A stretch of DNA of 27,962 bases from a virus: IMG/VR virus record IMGVR_UViG_3300023179_000413, positions 1-27,962 of that record; one strand, written 5' to 3'. Made by a program: the position numbers and the translations under genes. Positions 1 through 8,478 of this stretch are shown in pieces (positions within the stretch are counted from its first letter, which is position 1; every line of letters begins with the position of its first letter). The notes under the pieces were generated by a model that did no database searches, had not been told where the DNA came from, and saw only the letters and a program-made list of their open reading frames with translations.

Positions 1-349
1 CAGCCGCCACGCGGAACGTATACGCCGTGCCGTTGGTCAGCCCCGTAACCGTCGCACTCGTCGCAGACGAAGCCGCCCGCGAGAACGTCGTCCAACTGCT
101 GCCGCTGTTGCTTGAATACTGCACCGTATAGTCAGTAATCGCGTAGCCGCCGTTGGTGGCTGGTGCCGTCCAAGTTAGCGACACTTGCGCGTTGCCAGCC
201 GTGCCAGAAACGCTAGTCGGGGCACCCGGCAACGCAGGCCAATTTCCAGATCTTGTATAAGATTCAGCATCTCTAATATGCCAAATATTACTAGCAACAC
301 TTTGAGATACTGATGGATTAGATCCTATTAATCCTCCTCTAACTCTCAT
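1..349 (-). CDS. Partial tail-associated protein with fibronectin type III domain (C-terminus off the left edge)
   Basis: The reading frame starts at 349 (ATG overlapping the TGA of the upstream gene as TGATG) and stays open to base 1, giving 116 residues without a stop. The first 40 residues are AT-rich phage-style sequence (MRVRGGLIGSNPSVS...). From about residue 41 the protein becomes a classical fibronectin III domain, with LTWTAPATNGGYAITDYTVQ, YSSNSGSSWTTF and a final TVTGLTNGTAYTFRVAA strand. Fn3 domains on phage virions are thought to aid binding to cell surfaces or carbohydrates; that role here is inference. The DNA of the fn3 part (1 to about 240) is far richer in GC than the gene's own 5' end, which suggests the domain was acquired. 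The one-base overlap with the upstream tail gene suggests translational coupling. Confidence 0.8.
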   Translation of the reverse strand, partial: MRVRGGLIGSNPSVSQSVASNIWHIRDAESYTRSGNWPALPGAPTSVSGTAGNAQVSLTWTAPATNGGYAITDYTVQYSSNSGSSWTTFSRAASSATSATVTGLTNGTAYTFRVAA

Positions 350-723
350 CAAGAATACTCCTTCCAACTAGTATTAATTTTTAATTTATTTGCTGTTCCG
401 GCCGTAGCATAAATTGATTGAGCTTCTAGTAAACTAACTCCTTGATTTTTATCAACAACAATTAATGCAGAGCTGGCTGGGATGCTAACTGTTGGTCCTA
501 ATTCATACGCTGTTCCAGAATTATCTGCTGTTCTATAAAAAACTACTGTTATTGTAACAGCATTAGCCGTATCTGTATTAGCAACAGTAATACTATCTAT
601 TAAAAACAACTTATTACTACTAGCACTATTACTAACTAATAATGTAGAATTAGTAGTAGTTAAACTAACCGATGAATTATTAGCATAAACACTAGAGGGA
701 CTGTTAATATTTGGATTAGCCAT
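349..723 (-). CDS. Small virion structural protein, probably tail
   Basis: A 124-aa protein rich in Ser, Thr and Asn (MANPNINSPSSVYANNSS...), with alternating hydrophobic residues that suggest an all-beta fold (LFLIDSITVANTD, AVTITVVFYRTAD). There are no Cys and no enzymatic motif. Upstream of the start is AAAGGTAAAAT-ATG, an acceptable ribosome binding site. It lies between the repetitive fibre gene and the fn3 gene on the same strand, with an 11-nt gap upstream and a one-base overlap downstream, so it is most likely a minor tail or fibre-associated protein. I do not recognise a named family. Confidence 0.7.
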   Translation of the reverse strand: MANPNINSPSSVYANNSSVSLTTTNSTLLVSNSASSNKLFLIDSITVANTDTANAVTITVVFYRTADNSGTAYELGPTVSIPASSALIVVDKNQGVSLLEAQSIYATAGTANKLKINTSWKEYS

Positions 724-733
724 ATTTTACCTT

Positions 734-2743
734 TTAACTTAAAGCCATAATAGTACCAAGTTTTAATCCAGCATTAGTTATAATAGCTGTGGTACCGCTA
801 ATAGCAACATTAATTCCACTTCCAGCAATTATATTAGTAATAGGTAATAAACCACTAACACTAGAGTTAAAATTAGTAATATCACTAACTGTATGAGAAT
901 GACCACTAATGCTAACATTAACACTATTAACTTGCAAACTATTACTAAAATTACCACTATTAGCAGTAATATTACCAACTACATGAAGTTTACTTGAAGG
1001 TGATGATGTTCCTATTCCCAAATTGCCAGCTATTGCAATGTTACCAGAACTTGGAAAATAAAACCCTGTAGTTAAATCATTTGATGAACTAATAGCTGGC
1101 GACCCTGATGAACCAGGAACAATTCCGTTTAATGTGGCCACCGCTGTTGTTCCGTAGCCAATTCCCCAAAAAGTTAATCCGCTAGCAGGAGCTTCTGTAA
1201 AAACTATATTAGATCCGCTAATACTATATGACGAAACGGGTTCCTGAGCAACACCTCCCACATAAATTCCCAAAGTATTAGCACTAGTCGGATAATAAGC
1301 GGTTCCACTAACACTTAGGGGAAAAGAAGTTGAAGAACCATTAAAAGATGAACTAATATTATCTAATTTACTATAATTAGTAGAAGATATAGTAGGTCCT
1401 AGACTAATATATTCTAAAACTGTACCAGACGGAACGCTATTGAATAGATTTACAGATACACCATCTGTAGCAGTAAAATCACTATTATTTAGTAATTTAA
1501 CACCATTTTGAAATAAATCTAAATAGCCAACAGAGTATCCTCCACTAATATTAAAAGAAGATATTGTTCCGGTGGTTATGATGTTTCCTCTAACTGATGT
1601 TGAAGAACTTCCACCACCACTTGCTGTGCTATTTATAGTATAGACGCCACTAGACGAACTTATAGTAATATTATTACCAGCAACTATATTTTTAACTGGT
1701 AATAATCCACTAACACTACTATTAAAATCTGTAATATTACTAGATGTGTGAGTGTGTGATGATGCAGCTTTACTGTCTATCTGCGTTTGTATTGCGCTTG
1801 TAACGCCCTTAACATAACTAAGTTCTGTTAAACTAGGATAAGTAGTTGTACTTAGAGATGAAACATTTTTGCTCGCATCATAACCCGCTATTGTACTAGC
1901 GGTTTGATTTGGCATTGTAAAGTTTCCGCTAGCGGTAATTCCGGTAGCAAATACTGTAGCGTCGGTAAAAGTTTTTGCCCCGGCAATACTTTGAACACCA
2001 GTAGTTCTAACAACAGTACTATCAACCGCTATACTATCCGCTGAAACGCTTATACCATCTCCTTGACCAATATCGATAGTGCGATTAGAAGCTAAACTGC
2101 CTCCTCCTGCTAAACCACTTCCTGCGGAAATAGTTGTTGATGTGGCTGCTTTACTGTCTATCTGCGTTTGTATTGCGCTTGTAACGCCCTTAACATAACT
2201 AAGTTCTGTTAAACTAGGATAAGTAGTTGTACTTAGAGATGAAACATTTTTGCTCGCATCATAACCCGCTATTGTACTAGCGGTTTGATTTGGCATTGTA
2301 AAGTTTCCGCTAGCGGTAATTCCGGTAGCAAATACTGTAGCGTCGGTAAAAGTTTTTGCCCCGGCAATACTTTGAACACCAGTAGTTCTAACAACAGTAC
2401 TATCAACCGCTATACTATCCGCTGAAACGCTTATACCATCTCCTTGACCAATATCGATAGTGCGATTAGAAGCTAAACTGCCTCCTCCTGCTAAACCACT
2501 TCCTGCGGAAATAGTTGTTGATGTGGCTGCTTTACTGTCTATCTGCGTTTGTATTGCGCTTGTAACGCCCTTAACATAACTAAGTTCTGTTAAACTAGGA
2601 TAAGTAGTTATACTTAGAGATGAAACATTTTTATTATTATCAAAACTAGCTACCGTATTAGAAATTTGATTACTAATGTTAATACCACTAGCAAAAATTC
2701 CGCTATCAGCTACTATATTATTAATTTCTAATTGTGTGCTCAT
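734..2743 (-). CDS. Repeat-built tail fibre protein
   Basis: A 669-aa fibre-like protein, rich in Ser, Thr, Asn and Gly, with no Cys. After a short N-terminus it contains two tandem copies of a 127-residue unit beginning YPSLTELSYVKGVTSAIQTQ, followed by a third partial copy. Two downstream modules carry the pattern H-x-H-x-x-S-x-I-T-x-F-N-S-S-V-S-G-L-L (near residues 340 and 640), a motif common in phage tail fibres. The middle region resembles a beta-rich receptor-binding part (GTVLEYISLGPTISS, YYPTSANTLGIYVGG). The likely role is host recognition. The DNA of the repeats is essentially identical, so the copy number may change by recombination. The ribosome binding site is weak (TAAAG). Confidence 0.8.
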   Translation of the reverse strand: MSTQLEINNIVADSGIFASGINISNQISNTVASFDNNKNVSSLSITTYPSLTELSYVKGVTSAIQTQIDSKAATSTTISAGSGLAGGGSLASNRTIDIGQGDGISVSADSIAVDSTVVRTTGVQSIAGAKTFTDATVFATGITASGNFTMPNQTASTIAGYDASKNVSSLSTTTYPSLTELSYVKGVTSAIQTQIDSKAATSTTISAGSGLAGGGSLASNRTIDIGQGDGISVSADSIAVDSTVVRTTGVQSIAGAKTFTDATVFATGITASGNFTMPNQTASTIAGYDASKNVSSLSTTTYPSLTELSYVKGVTSAIQTQIDSKAASSHTHTSSNITDFNSSVSGLLPVKNIVAGNNITISSSSGVYTINSTASGGGSSSTSVRGNIITTGTISSFNISGGYSVGYLDLFQNGVKLLNNSDFTATDGVSVNLFNSVPSGTVLEYISLGPTISSTNYSKLDNISSSFNGSSTSFPLSVSGTAYYPTSANTLGIYVGGVAQEPVSSYSISGSNIVFTEAPASGLTFWGIGYGTTAVATLNGIVPGSSGSPAISSSNDLTTGFYFPSSGNIAIAGNLGIGTSSPSSKLHVVGNITANSGNFSNSLQVNSVNVSISGHSHTVSDITNFNSSVSGLLPITNIIAGSGINVAISGTTAIITNAGLKLGTIMALS
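1767..2631 (-). repeat. 381-bp tandem direct repeat inside the tail fibre gene (two full copies plus about 100 bp)
   Basis: The stretch beginning GCTTTACTGTCTATCTGCG occurs at 1767, 2148 and 2529, an exact 381-bp spacing (127 codons). The first two units look identical base for base by eye. The third ends near 2631 and has one visible substitution (GTTGTACTTAG to GTTATACTTAG). Near-perfect DNA identity implies a recent duplication or ongoing homogenisation. The reading frame is preserved. Confidence 0.9.
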
Positions 2744-2754
2744 TATATTTTACT

Positions 2755-4734
2755 TTATGGAATAAAATTTTCTTTACTAAGTATATTTAATTCATAATTA
2801 TTTCCAGTATATCCTCCAACTTCCAATAAATCTACTTTAGCTATCCAATTAATAGAATTAGAAACATCTCCAGCAACTTGTGTTAATAAATAATCACTAA
2901 GTCCAGAACCTCCTCCACTTATTAATACCCTAATATCCCAAGAAGAATTATTTTCTCCTATAATAGTTTTTATTGGGGTTCCAATAATTGAAGATCCATA
3001 ACCATCATTATATAATAAACCTTCCAATTTATATGCAGCATTAGAATTAGAAGTAGTGGATCGGCCAACTATATTTATAGTAAAACTATATGTTCTATTA
3101 GAGGCTAATAATATAGCATCAGAACCATTATTTTTAAGAGTTGTCCACGAAGCCGAATTATTAGTTGAGTTTCTTAAAATAAATTGACTAGCCTGACTAT
3201 CTCCATTATATAAAAATTTCCCTTCTGATCTAACATATTGACCACTTTGATAAATCCATCCATCAGAACCTACTATTGTGCCTGTCGTAGATGTATAAAA
3301 AGAATTTCCACTTATACTATAATTATTAAGATCTAAATTACCTCCTAATTGAGGGGTTGTATCTTCAACAATATTATTTAAACTACCTCCGCCACCTGTG
3401 TTACCTGTGTACGCAATATATAGAATATTTGATGTATCATTGTAAGATACATTAATTCCACTAATACCAACTAATAAATTAGCCACTCTATCATCTATAG
3501 ACTCATTAAAATTAATAATATCTGATGTTGTATGACTATGACCGCTAACACTAACACCGGTCCCATTTTGTTTAAGAACAACAAAATCTCCACTAGGACC
3601 AGATACTGCTCCTGTAAAAACAGCTCCAGATAAATTAGCCTTACCAGCTAAACTATTTGTGATGGTCGTACTAAAATTAGCATCATTTCCTAATGCTGCT
3701 GCAAGCTCATTTAAAGTATCTAAAGCTAATGGAGCAAAGTTGATTAGATTGCTAATCTCTGTTCTTACAAATGAGGTACTGGCTATTTGATTAGTGTTAG
3801 TTCCACTAGATGCTGTTGGAGCTAATGGAATTCCTGTTAATATTGGACTATTATTAAATACTAATAATCCAGAACCAGTTTCATCAGATATTATTGAGCT
3901 TAATTGAGATGATGTTGTATTTGCAAATTGATTTAGTGTTCCTGTCAGTGGTGCGTATATTCCACTAACCAAACCACTAACAGAAGAATTAAAATTAGTT
4001 ATATCACTAGAAGAATGGGTATGACCACTAACGCTAACATTTGTCCCATTAACTTGTAATGTTGTAAAATTACCACTGCTACTATTTATCCATAAATTAC
4101 TAGAACTATTATACTGTAAAAATTGTCCATTAGTAGCACCTGTTGTGGCAACATTGTGCAATTCTTCCAATTCATATCCATTCTGGATATTGATATAAAT
4201 ACTACCATTATTACTATTTTTTCTTATTACATAACCAATAAAAACTATGTGATTAGGAGCATATGGTTTATTATTAAATCCATATAATAATCCACCAGAT
4301 ACTGTTGGAGATAGCCATACAGGATCACCAGCAGCACCGGCAGAGTTAGTATTCAGACCACCCAATATGCCTTGAGTAACAACATATCCAAATTCATTAT
4401 TATTTATATCCTGTTTTAATAATCCTAAAGTTAAAGCAGATGTGGCGTCGCTAGAAGCAATAGCCAAAGAAAGAACAGGATGGTCACCCTGTGCCCCGCT
4501 AACATAAACAGCTTGACCTTTATTAAGTAAACCTCCTGTAGTATTTTTAGCATAGACATATATGTCTGAACTTGATATTTGAGGCAAAGTTAACCAAGGA
4601 GTTGTACCATCTCCAATTTTCAAAATATTATTAGTAATGTCAAATCCTGGCTCTCCACTAGCTAATATCGGATTAGTAGAAGTCCACGAAGCTATTTCAC
4701 CTTTTCGTAGCTGAATTAAATCATTAATTGGCAT
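2755..4734 (-). CDS. Tail fibre/tropism protein with Mtd-like N-terminal domain
   Basis: A 659-aa protein. Residues 1-55 (LIQLRKGEIASWTSTNP, ILASGEPGFDITNNILKIGDG, W.TLP) match the pattern of the major tropism determinant N-terminal domain, which folds at the base of phage receptor-binding proteins. Next is a beta-rich domain (about 56-190) with LNKGQAVYVSGAQGDHPVL, similar to domains found in head or tail fibres. Then come H-x-H fibre modules (GHTHSSSDITNFNSSVSGL and GHSHTTSDIINFNESIDD) and a C-terminal domain of unknown fold ending ENFIP. It is paralogous at its N-terminus to the next gene upstream. Thirteen bases separate it from that gene. Role in host binding is inferred. Confidence 0.8.
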   Translation of the reverse strand: MPINDLIQLRKGEIASWTSTNPILASGEPGFDITNNILKIGDGTTPWLTLPQISSSDIYVYAKNTTGGLLNKGQAVYVSGAQGDHPVLSLAIASSDATSALTLGLLKQDINNNEFGYVVTQGILGGLNTNSAGAAGDPVWLSPTVSGGLLYGFNNKPYAPNHIVFIGYVIRKNSNNGSIYINIQNGYELEELHNVATTGATNGQFLQYNSSSNLWINSSSGNFTTLQVNGTNVSVSGHTHSSSDITNFNSSVSGLVSGIYAPLTGTLNQFANTTSSQLSSIISDETGSGLLVFNNSPILTGIPLAPTASSGTNTNQIASTSFVRTEISNLINFAPLALDTLNELAAALGNDANFSTTITNSLAGKANLSGAVFTGAVSGPSGDFVVLKQNGTGVSVSGHSHTTSDIINFNESIDDRVANLLVGISGINVSYNDTSNILYIAYTGNTGGGGSLNNIVEDTTPQLGGNLDLNNYSISGNSFYTSTTGTIVGSDGWIYQSGQYVRSEGKFLYNGDSQASQFILRNSTNNSASWTTLKNNGSDAILLASNRTYSFTINIVGRSTTSNSNAAYKLEGLLYNDGYGSSIIGTPIKTIIGENNSSWDIRVLISGGGSGLSDYLLTQVAGDVSNSINWIAKVDLLEVGGYTGNNYELNILSKENFIP

Positions 4735-4747
4735 AAATCTTTACATT

Positions 4748-6175
4748 TTATGGAGTACCACCATCTATAACACAATTATATAGATAAGTTGGACTTCCAG
4801 TACTGGTTCCACTTAAAGCTGTTAATCCTATTATATTAGCACTAGTTTGTCCCAAATACACGGTTGTGGATCCTAATGTTACTCCACTATAAGCTAATTT
4901 AGTAACATTGATTGCCGCATTACTATTAATATCTTCATTTACAATTGTACCATTAACTATTTTAGCACTAGTAACTGTATTATCTCCCAAAGTAGTACTA
5001 ATAGATAAAGTGCCATTGGTAAGATCTGTTAGTGTAACAGTGCCTGTGCCGGATATATCTCCAGATAATATACCAGTAATAATTGGATCAGGTACGCCTG
5101 TTAAACTAGCAAAATCTCTATAGTAACTACCATGTTGCCCATCTAATAAATCAGCATTTAAATTATTTACTACCGATGTACTAGTAACTTGTAAACTATT
5201 ACTAATAAAATCTCCACTAGTATAAACATTACCACCACTAAATTCCCATCTATTATTAGATACATTCCATACAAGATCTTTTGTATCAGATCCTGTATAA
5301 ACCTCAAAACCACCAGTATTTAATCCACTAGTATTAACTCTAATAATATTATCACCAATATTTACTGTTGTACTATTAACAGTTGTTGTTACTCCTTGTA
5401 CAGTAAGATCTCCTCCAATAGTGACATTACCAGTTGTACTAATTGAATTTATATTACTAATACTTTTATTTGAATCTAAAACCAAAGCTTTATTAGCTTC
5501 TGCTGTTCCTGGACCAGTTGTTAAATCTAAATAATTAACTTCAGAAGCTGTGGCAGTAACGTCTGTGGCTCCTTGAGCCAATAAGTGAGTATGACTTACT
5601 GGTACAAATCCTGTTGGTAAATTAGTAATATTACCATAATGAACTTGTCCACCAGCGCCACTAGTATTGAGTTCTGTTTCAGTATAATATCTATCATCGT
5701 GAGTATGACCTAGTAAAGAATATCCACTAACATTAATAGTTAAATAATTACTGGAATCATTATAATTTAAAACTATTCCTGTTCCATTTCTTAGAAATCC
5801 TGTAGTAATATGATCTCCACTTCCAATTATATCATTGACCTGTTCTTCACTTACAGCAGCAGCGGCTATTCTGGCATCTACAGAGGAATCAAAATCCACC
5901 ATTTGAGAAGAATATATTCCTGTAACAGAAACTGTTACCGGAATTCCTGTGGTAGCAGAAAAAACTATGCCAATTCCACTAGAACCTACAAGATCACCAC
6001 TATTTGGTAATATAGAAGCATATGGCAAACTATTCCATCCTGTTAAACCATCTCCTATTTTATATCTTTTTGTGGTTGTATCAAGACCCCATTCACCAGC
6101 ACTTAAAACTGTATTAGCTGATGACCATTCTGATGTTGTTCCTCTACGAACTTGAATTAGTGTTTGAACTGGCAT
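4748..6175 (-). CDS. Second tail fibre protein with Mtd-like N-terminal domain
   Basis: A 475-aa protein. The N-terminus (LIQVRRGTTSEWSSAN, VLSAGEWGLDTTTKRYKIGDG, WNSLPYA) is a clear paralogue of the start of the neighbouring 659-aa protein and fits the Mtd N-terminal domain. It is followed by Gly/Ser/Thr-rich beta segments, an H-x-H module (LLGHTHDDRYYTETEL) and fibre-like repeats (VTIGGDLTVQGVTTTVNSTTVNIGDNI when read in two parts). The C-terminus ends IDGGTP, echoed by the small protein upstream that ends IDCGTP. The start has a good ribosome binding site (GGAGCAAAATC-ATG). Confidence 0.8.
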   Translation of the reverse strand: MPVQTLIQVRRGTTSEWSSANTVLSAGEWGLDTTTKRYKIGDGLTGWNSLPYASILPNSGDLVGSSGIGIVFSATTGIPVTVSVTGIYSSQMVDFDSSVDARIAAAAVSEEQVNDIIGSGDHITTGFLRNGTGIVLNYNDSSNYLTINVSGYSLLGHTHDDRYYTETELNTSGAGGQVHYGNITNLPTGFVPVSHTHLLAQGATDVTATASEVNYLDLTTGPGTAEANKALVLDSNKSISNINSISTTGNVTIGGDLTVQGVTTTVNSTTVNIGDNIIRVNTSGLNTGGFEVYTGSDTKDLVWNVSNNRWEFSGGNVYTSGDFISNSLQVTSTSVVNNLNADLLDGQHGSYYRDFASLTGVPDPIITGILSGDISGTGTVTLTDLTNGTLSISTTLGDNTVTSAKIVNGTIVNEDINSNAAINVTKLAYSGVTLGSTTVYLGQTSANIIGLTALSGTSTGSPTYLYNCVIDGGTP

Positions 6176-6199
6176 GATTTTGCTCCGTATTTATTAAAG

Positions 6200-6427
6200 T
6201 TAAGGTGTGCCACAGTCTATTTCATAATTATCTATAAAATTACTTAAATAATCATCTAATCCAATAATATCACTAGCATAAACTACCATGCTGCTATAAT
6301 TTGTTAATAACTCTAGTGTTTTTTCTGTAGATGTATCAATATCTAAGTTATTAACAGTATTACCAATAGATGATTCAATTTCAATAATATTGGTAGAATC
6401 AAAAATTTCTATAGTTAAATCACTCAT
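6200..6427 (-). CDS. Small tail-region protein of unknown function
   Basis: I choose the ATG at 6427 (MSDLTIEIFDSTNIIEIE...), giving 75 aa, because it overlaps the stop of the upstream gene as ATGA; an in-frame ATG three codons earlier (6436) would give 78 aa. The protein is acidic, Ile/Asn-rich and has one Cys in its C-terminal IDCGTP. It has no recognised domain. Its position between a probable virion protein and the Mtd-type fibres suggests a role in tail assembly or as a short virion component. Confidence 0.65.
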   Translation of the reverse strand: MSDLTIEIFDSTNIIEIESSIGNTVNNLDIDTSTEKTLELLTNYSSMVVYASDIIGLDDYLSNFIDNYEIDCGTP

Positions 6428-6828
6428 GTTGCACACTCTAATAGTTCGGAGGAACTACTAAATCTCTTAGAGATTGTTACTGTTCCAAACAATAATCTAA
6501 TTATTGATTTTCCTCCACCAACATATAAATCGTCATCACTCTGTAATTCTAAATCATATTTAGCTGTATTAAATGTAAAAATATTTGTTGTACTGGCGGG
6601 AATTAATAGTGTTAATTTTCCAATATTTGGTTCTATAATGAATTTATATACACTATAGTCTACATTTTCAGATGAAAATGTTTGCATAAGTCCTGTATTT
6701 GTTTTCCACATCAATCTAGCACACCAGTTTGTTAAATCTATAGGATTTTTATTGGCATCTTTATAAACAAGGGTCAATTTAAATGAAGACCCTTGCTCAA
6801 TCGTAAAGTCATATTTGCTAGCTGCCAT
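6424..6828 (-). CDS. Probable virion protein, first gene of the tail operon
   Basis: A 134-aa protein with a layout seen in many phage and prophage tail regions: an N-terminal FTIEQGSSFKLTLVYKDANK, then PIDLTNWCARLMWKT, and a C-terminal KYDLELQSDD.. IRLLFGTVTISKRF strand. This looks like an immunoglobulin-like beta fold of the type at the N-terminus of some baseplate or receptor-binding proteins. That assignment rests on pattern memory and is moderate. It is the first gene after the terminator that closes the capsid block, and it overlaps its downstream neighbour by four bases. Confidence 0.65.
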   Translation of the reverse strand: MAASKYDFTIEQGSSFKLTLVYKDANKNPIDLTNWCARLMWKTNTGLMQTFSSENVDYSVYKFIIEPNIGKLTLLIPASTTNIFTFNTAKYDLELQSDDDLYVGGGKSIIRLLFGTVTISKRFSSSSELLECAT

Positions 6829-6849
6829 AGTTATCTCTTAGAATGAGTA

Positions 6850-6885
6850 AATACAATGTAATATACACCCTTAATAAACATAAGA
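6850..6885 (-). promoter_or_regulatory. Possible start region for tail operon transcription (TATATTACA motif)
   Basis: The gap between the capsid terminator and the first tail gene contains TATATTACATTGTATTTAC on the minus strand. A doubled TATATTACAATT occurs upstream of the portal gene (near 12236-12260). A shared late-promoter -10-like element is possible, but two occurrences in AT-rich DNA are weak evidence. Confidence 0.25.
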
Positions 6886-6900
6886 ACTCTATGGATATAT

Positions 6901-6929
6901 AAAAAGAAAGGCCAGTATTACTACTGGCC
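6901..6929 (-). terminator. Intrinsic terminator after the major capsid gene
   Basis: On the minus strand GGCCAGTA-GTAA-TACTGGCC forms a perfect 8-bp stem with a 4-nt loop, immediately followed by TTTCTTTTT. It starts 32 bases after the capsid stop codon and separates capsid from tail transcription. Confidence 0.9.
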
Positions 6930-6961
6930 CTTCTTCCTACATCTGTATAGAAAAGAATGTA

Positions 6962-7972
6962 TTATAGAGCGCCAACAAGTACTCTACGGTTATCAAGAAC
7001 AGCGAAGCCAACTTCGGCCCAGCCATAGAAACCGGCTCTCTTTTGACGATGAAGTGTATCATCTTCAAAAATTTGAACTTCTTGACGAACTGGCATAATG
7101 AAGCTATCACGCTTACGAAGATCAAGACCAACAACTACTTCTGTTTTACCACTTGGTAATCCAGCAGATAATGTATTGGAATAGAATAGTTGATATTCTT
7201 GACCAACACCTAGTTCGTCTAGATCATGTAGATTAACACCAAAAATACGATTTAGACTGCCATCAGCAGCAGTATAAATTTCACGACGAGTAACTTCGTC
7301 AACTTGATCAATACCCCAGTTACGGATATCTTCCATAGCTTCTGGAGAAACATAAAGATCTGTTAACATACCACGATTATTACTAGCCGAGTTACCACCA
7401 CCGTTACGACGCATAACAGTCTTCATTAAGCTAACAAGACGCTTAGTGAACTGACTTGCATTAGCATCACTATCATAAACAACGATGTTGCGATCAACAC
7501 CAGCAGCTAGGACAGTATGCCAACCATCATCATTCATCTTCTTCACGAAAGAAGCTTCGAGCACTTCCATAGCACGGCCAACAACATCCCAGCGGGCGTC
7601 TCTGGCATACTTTAGAAGATAATCGATTGAAGAGCCTACGTCATAGGTTGGAACCATGACGTAATCGCCTTCAACGTGACGCTCTGGAACATAACCATGA
7701 TTAGGAATCGTATAAGCTACGAAATCCTTTTCAGTTCCAGGAGCTAAAAAGTCTAATGGAAATTCTGGAGTAGCACTTTGAGCAAGTTGGATTGGCTCAA
7801 AAATACCATTAAGAATATCCCCATTTAATACGCCTTGACGAAGTGGTAGCTCTAGAGCTTTGGCAAATTCAGCATTTGCTGCTAAAGCGACTTCTCTGTT
7901 GGCAGACCCAGAACGCATCAGAAGATCTGTTAATTCTGGAGTTGGTACGAATCTTTCTGTTTTAGCTGACAT
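6962..7972 (-). CDS. Major capsid protein
   Basis: A 336-aa protein from the ATG at 7972 (MSAKTERFVPTPELTD...). I prefer this start over the in-frame ATG at 7987 because GGAG lies 9 nt before it, inside the longer version, while the upstream ATG has no ribosome binding site. Features fit an HK97-fold coat protein: a helical N-terminal arm, YVMVPTYDVGSSIDYLLKYARD, a long central helix (VVGRAMEVLEASFVKKM), DLYVSPEAMEDIRNWG, and a C-terminal beta segment (YGWAEVGFAVLDNRRVLVGAL). It follows the protease/scaffold and decoration genes in standard order. Its codons are richer in GC than those of the flanking tail genes, as expected for a highly expressed gene. An intrinsic terminator follows. The identification relies mainly on context plus these patterns. 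Confidence 0.88.
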   Translation of the reverse strand: MSAKTERFVPTPELTDLLMRSGSANREVALAANAEFAKALELPLRQGVLNGDILNGIFEPIQLAQSATPEFPLDFLAPGTEKDFVAYTIPNHGYVPERHVEGDYVMVPTYDVGSSIDYLLKYARDARWDVVGRAMEVLEASFVKKMNDDGWHTVLAAGVDRNIVVYDSDANASQFTKRLVSLMKTVMRRNGGGNSASNNRGMLTDLYVSPEAMEDIRNWGIDQVDEVTRREIYTAADGSLNRIFGVNLHDLDELGVGQEYQLFYSNTLSAGLPSGKTEVVVGLDLRKRDSFIMPVRQEVQIFEDDTLHRQKRAGFYGWAEVGFAVLDNRRVLVGAL

Positions 7973-8004
7973 GTTTTTAATCTCCATTAAGTTTTTATAA
8001 AGAA

Positions 8005-8451
8005 TTATAGATTAACTGATACTTTTGCGTAACCATCAGCGTCTGTTGCGCTTAGGAATTGACCAACCTTAACAGCGTTTGTACTGCTAGTTCCGATCAA
8101 TCCGTTTGCTCCAACATAGGCATCGGCTCCAGCGGCTGGACTGCCAGTAACTTTATTAGTAGTTACTTGACCTTGACGAAGTAGTGTTACTTTGCCACCA
8201 ACCTGAACTTCATCTTTGTGCCAATTGATGTGTTGTCTTGTTAGATCAAGATTGACAACATCATTCAATAGTACGCCAACAGGTTTAGCTCCGGAAGCTA
8301 CAGAAGCATATGCCACAACAGCGTTAGCATCATCCATAGAGATGCCTGATCCGCCTGTTACAACACTTACTACTCCGCCTCTTTCAGCAGTTGTATTCAT
8401 GAAGAATGAAACATCTGTTAGTAATTCGATACGATCTGGTTTTAGAGCCAT
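8005..8451 (-). CDS. Capsid decoration/stabilisation protein
   Basis: A 148-aa beta-rich protein (MALKPDRIELLTDVSFFMN..., AERGGVVSVVTGGSGISMDD, AKPVGVLLNDVVNLDL, GQFLSATDADGYAKVSVNL). The repeated Val/Gly strands and the 'GVLLNDV ... KVGQFLSATDADGYAKV' plan match small head proteins that sit between protease/scaffold and coat genes and cap or stabilise the capsid. A strong ribosome binding site (GGAGAACTAAAC-ATG) supports the start. It is followed by the capsid gene 32 bases downstream, and both share a GC-richer codon choice. Confidence 0.75.
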   Translation of the reverse strand: MALKPDRIELLTDVSFFMNTTAERGGVVSVVTGGSGISMDDANAVVAYASVASGAKPVGVLLNDVVNLDLTRQHINWHKDEVQVGGKVTLLRQGQVTTNKVTGSPAAGADAYVGANGLIGTSSTNAVKVGQFLSATDADGYAKVSVNL

Positions 8452-8478
8452 GTTTAGTTCTCCGTATAAATAATTAAG

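Noticed and set aside
4908-6155. Plus-strand frames opposite the tail fibre genes (66-71 codons)
   Set aside because: They are shadows of the minus-strand fibre genes, without promoters or ribosome binding sites.
2755-6175. Diversity-generating retroelement target
   Set aside because: The Mtd-like N-terminal domain recalls the Bordetella phage system, but no reverse transcriptase or template repeat is in the window and the C-termini show no variable-repeat pattern that I can see.
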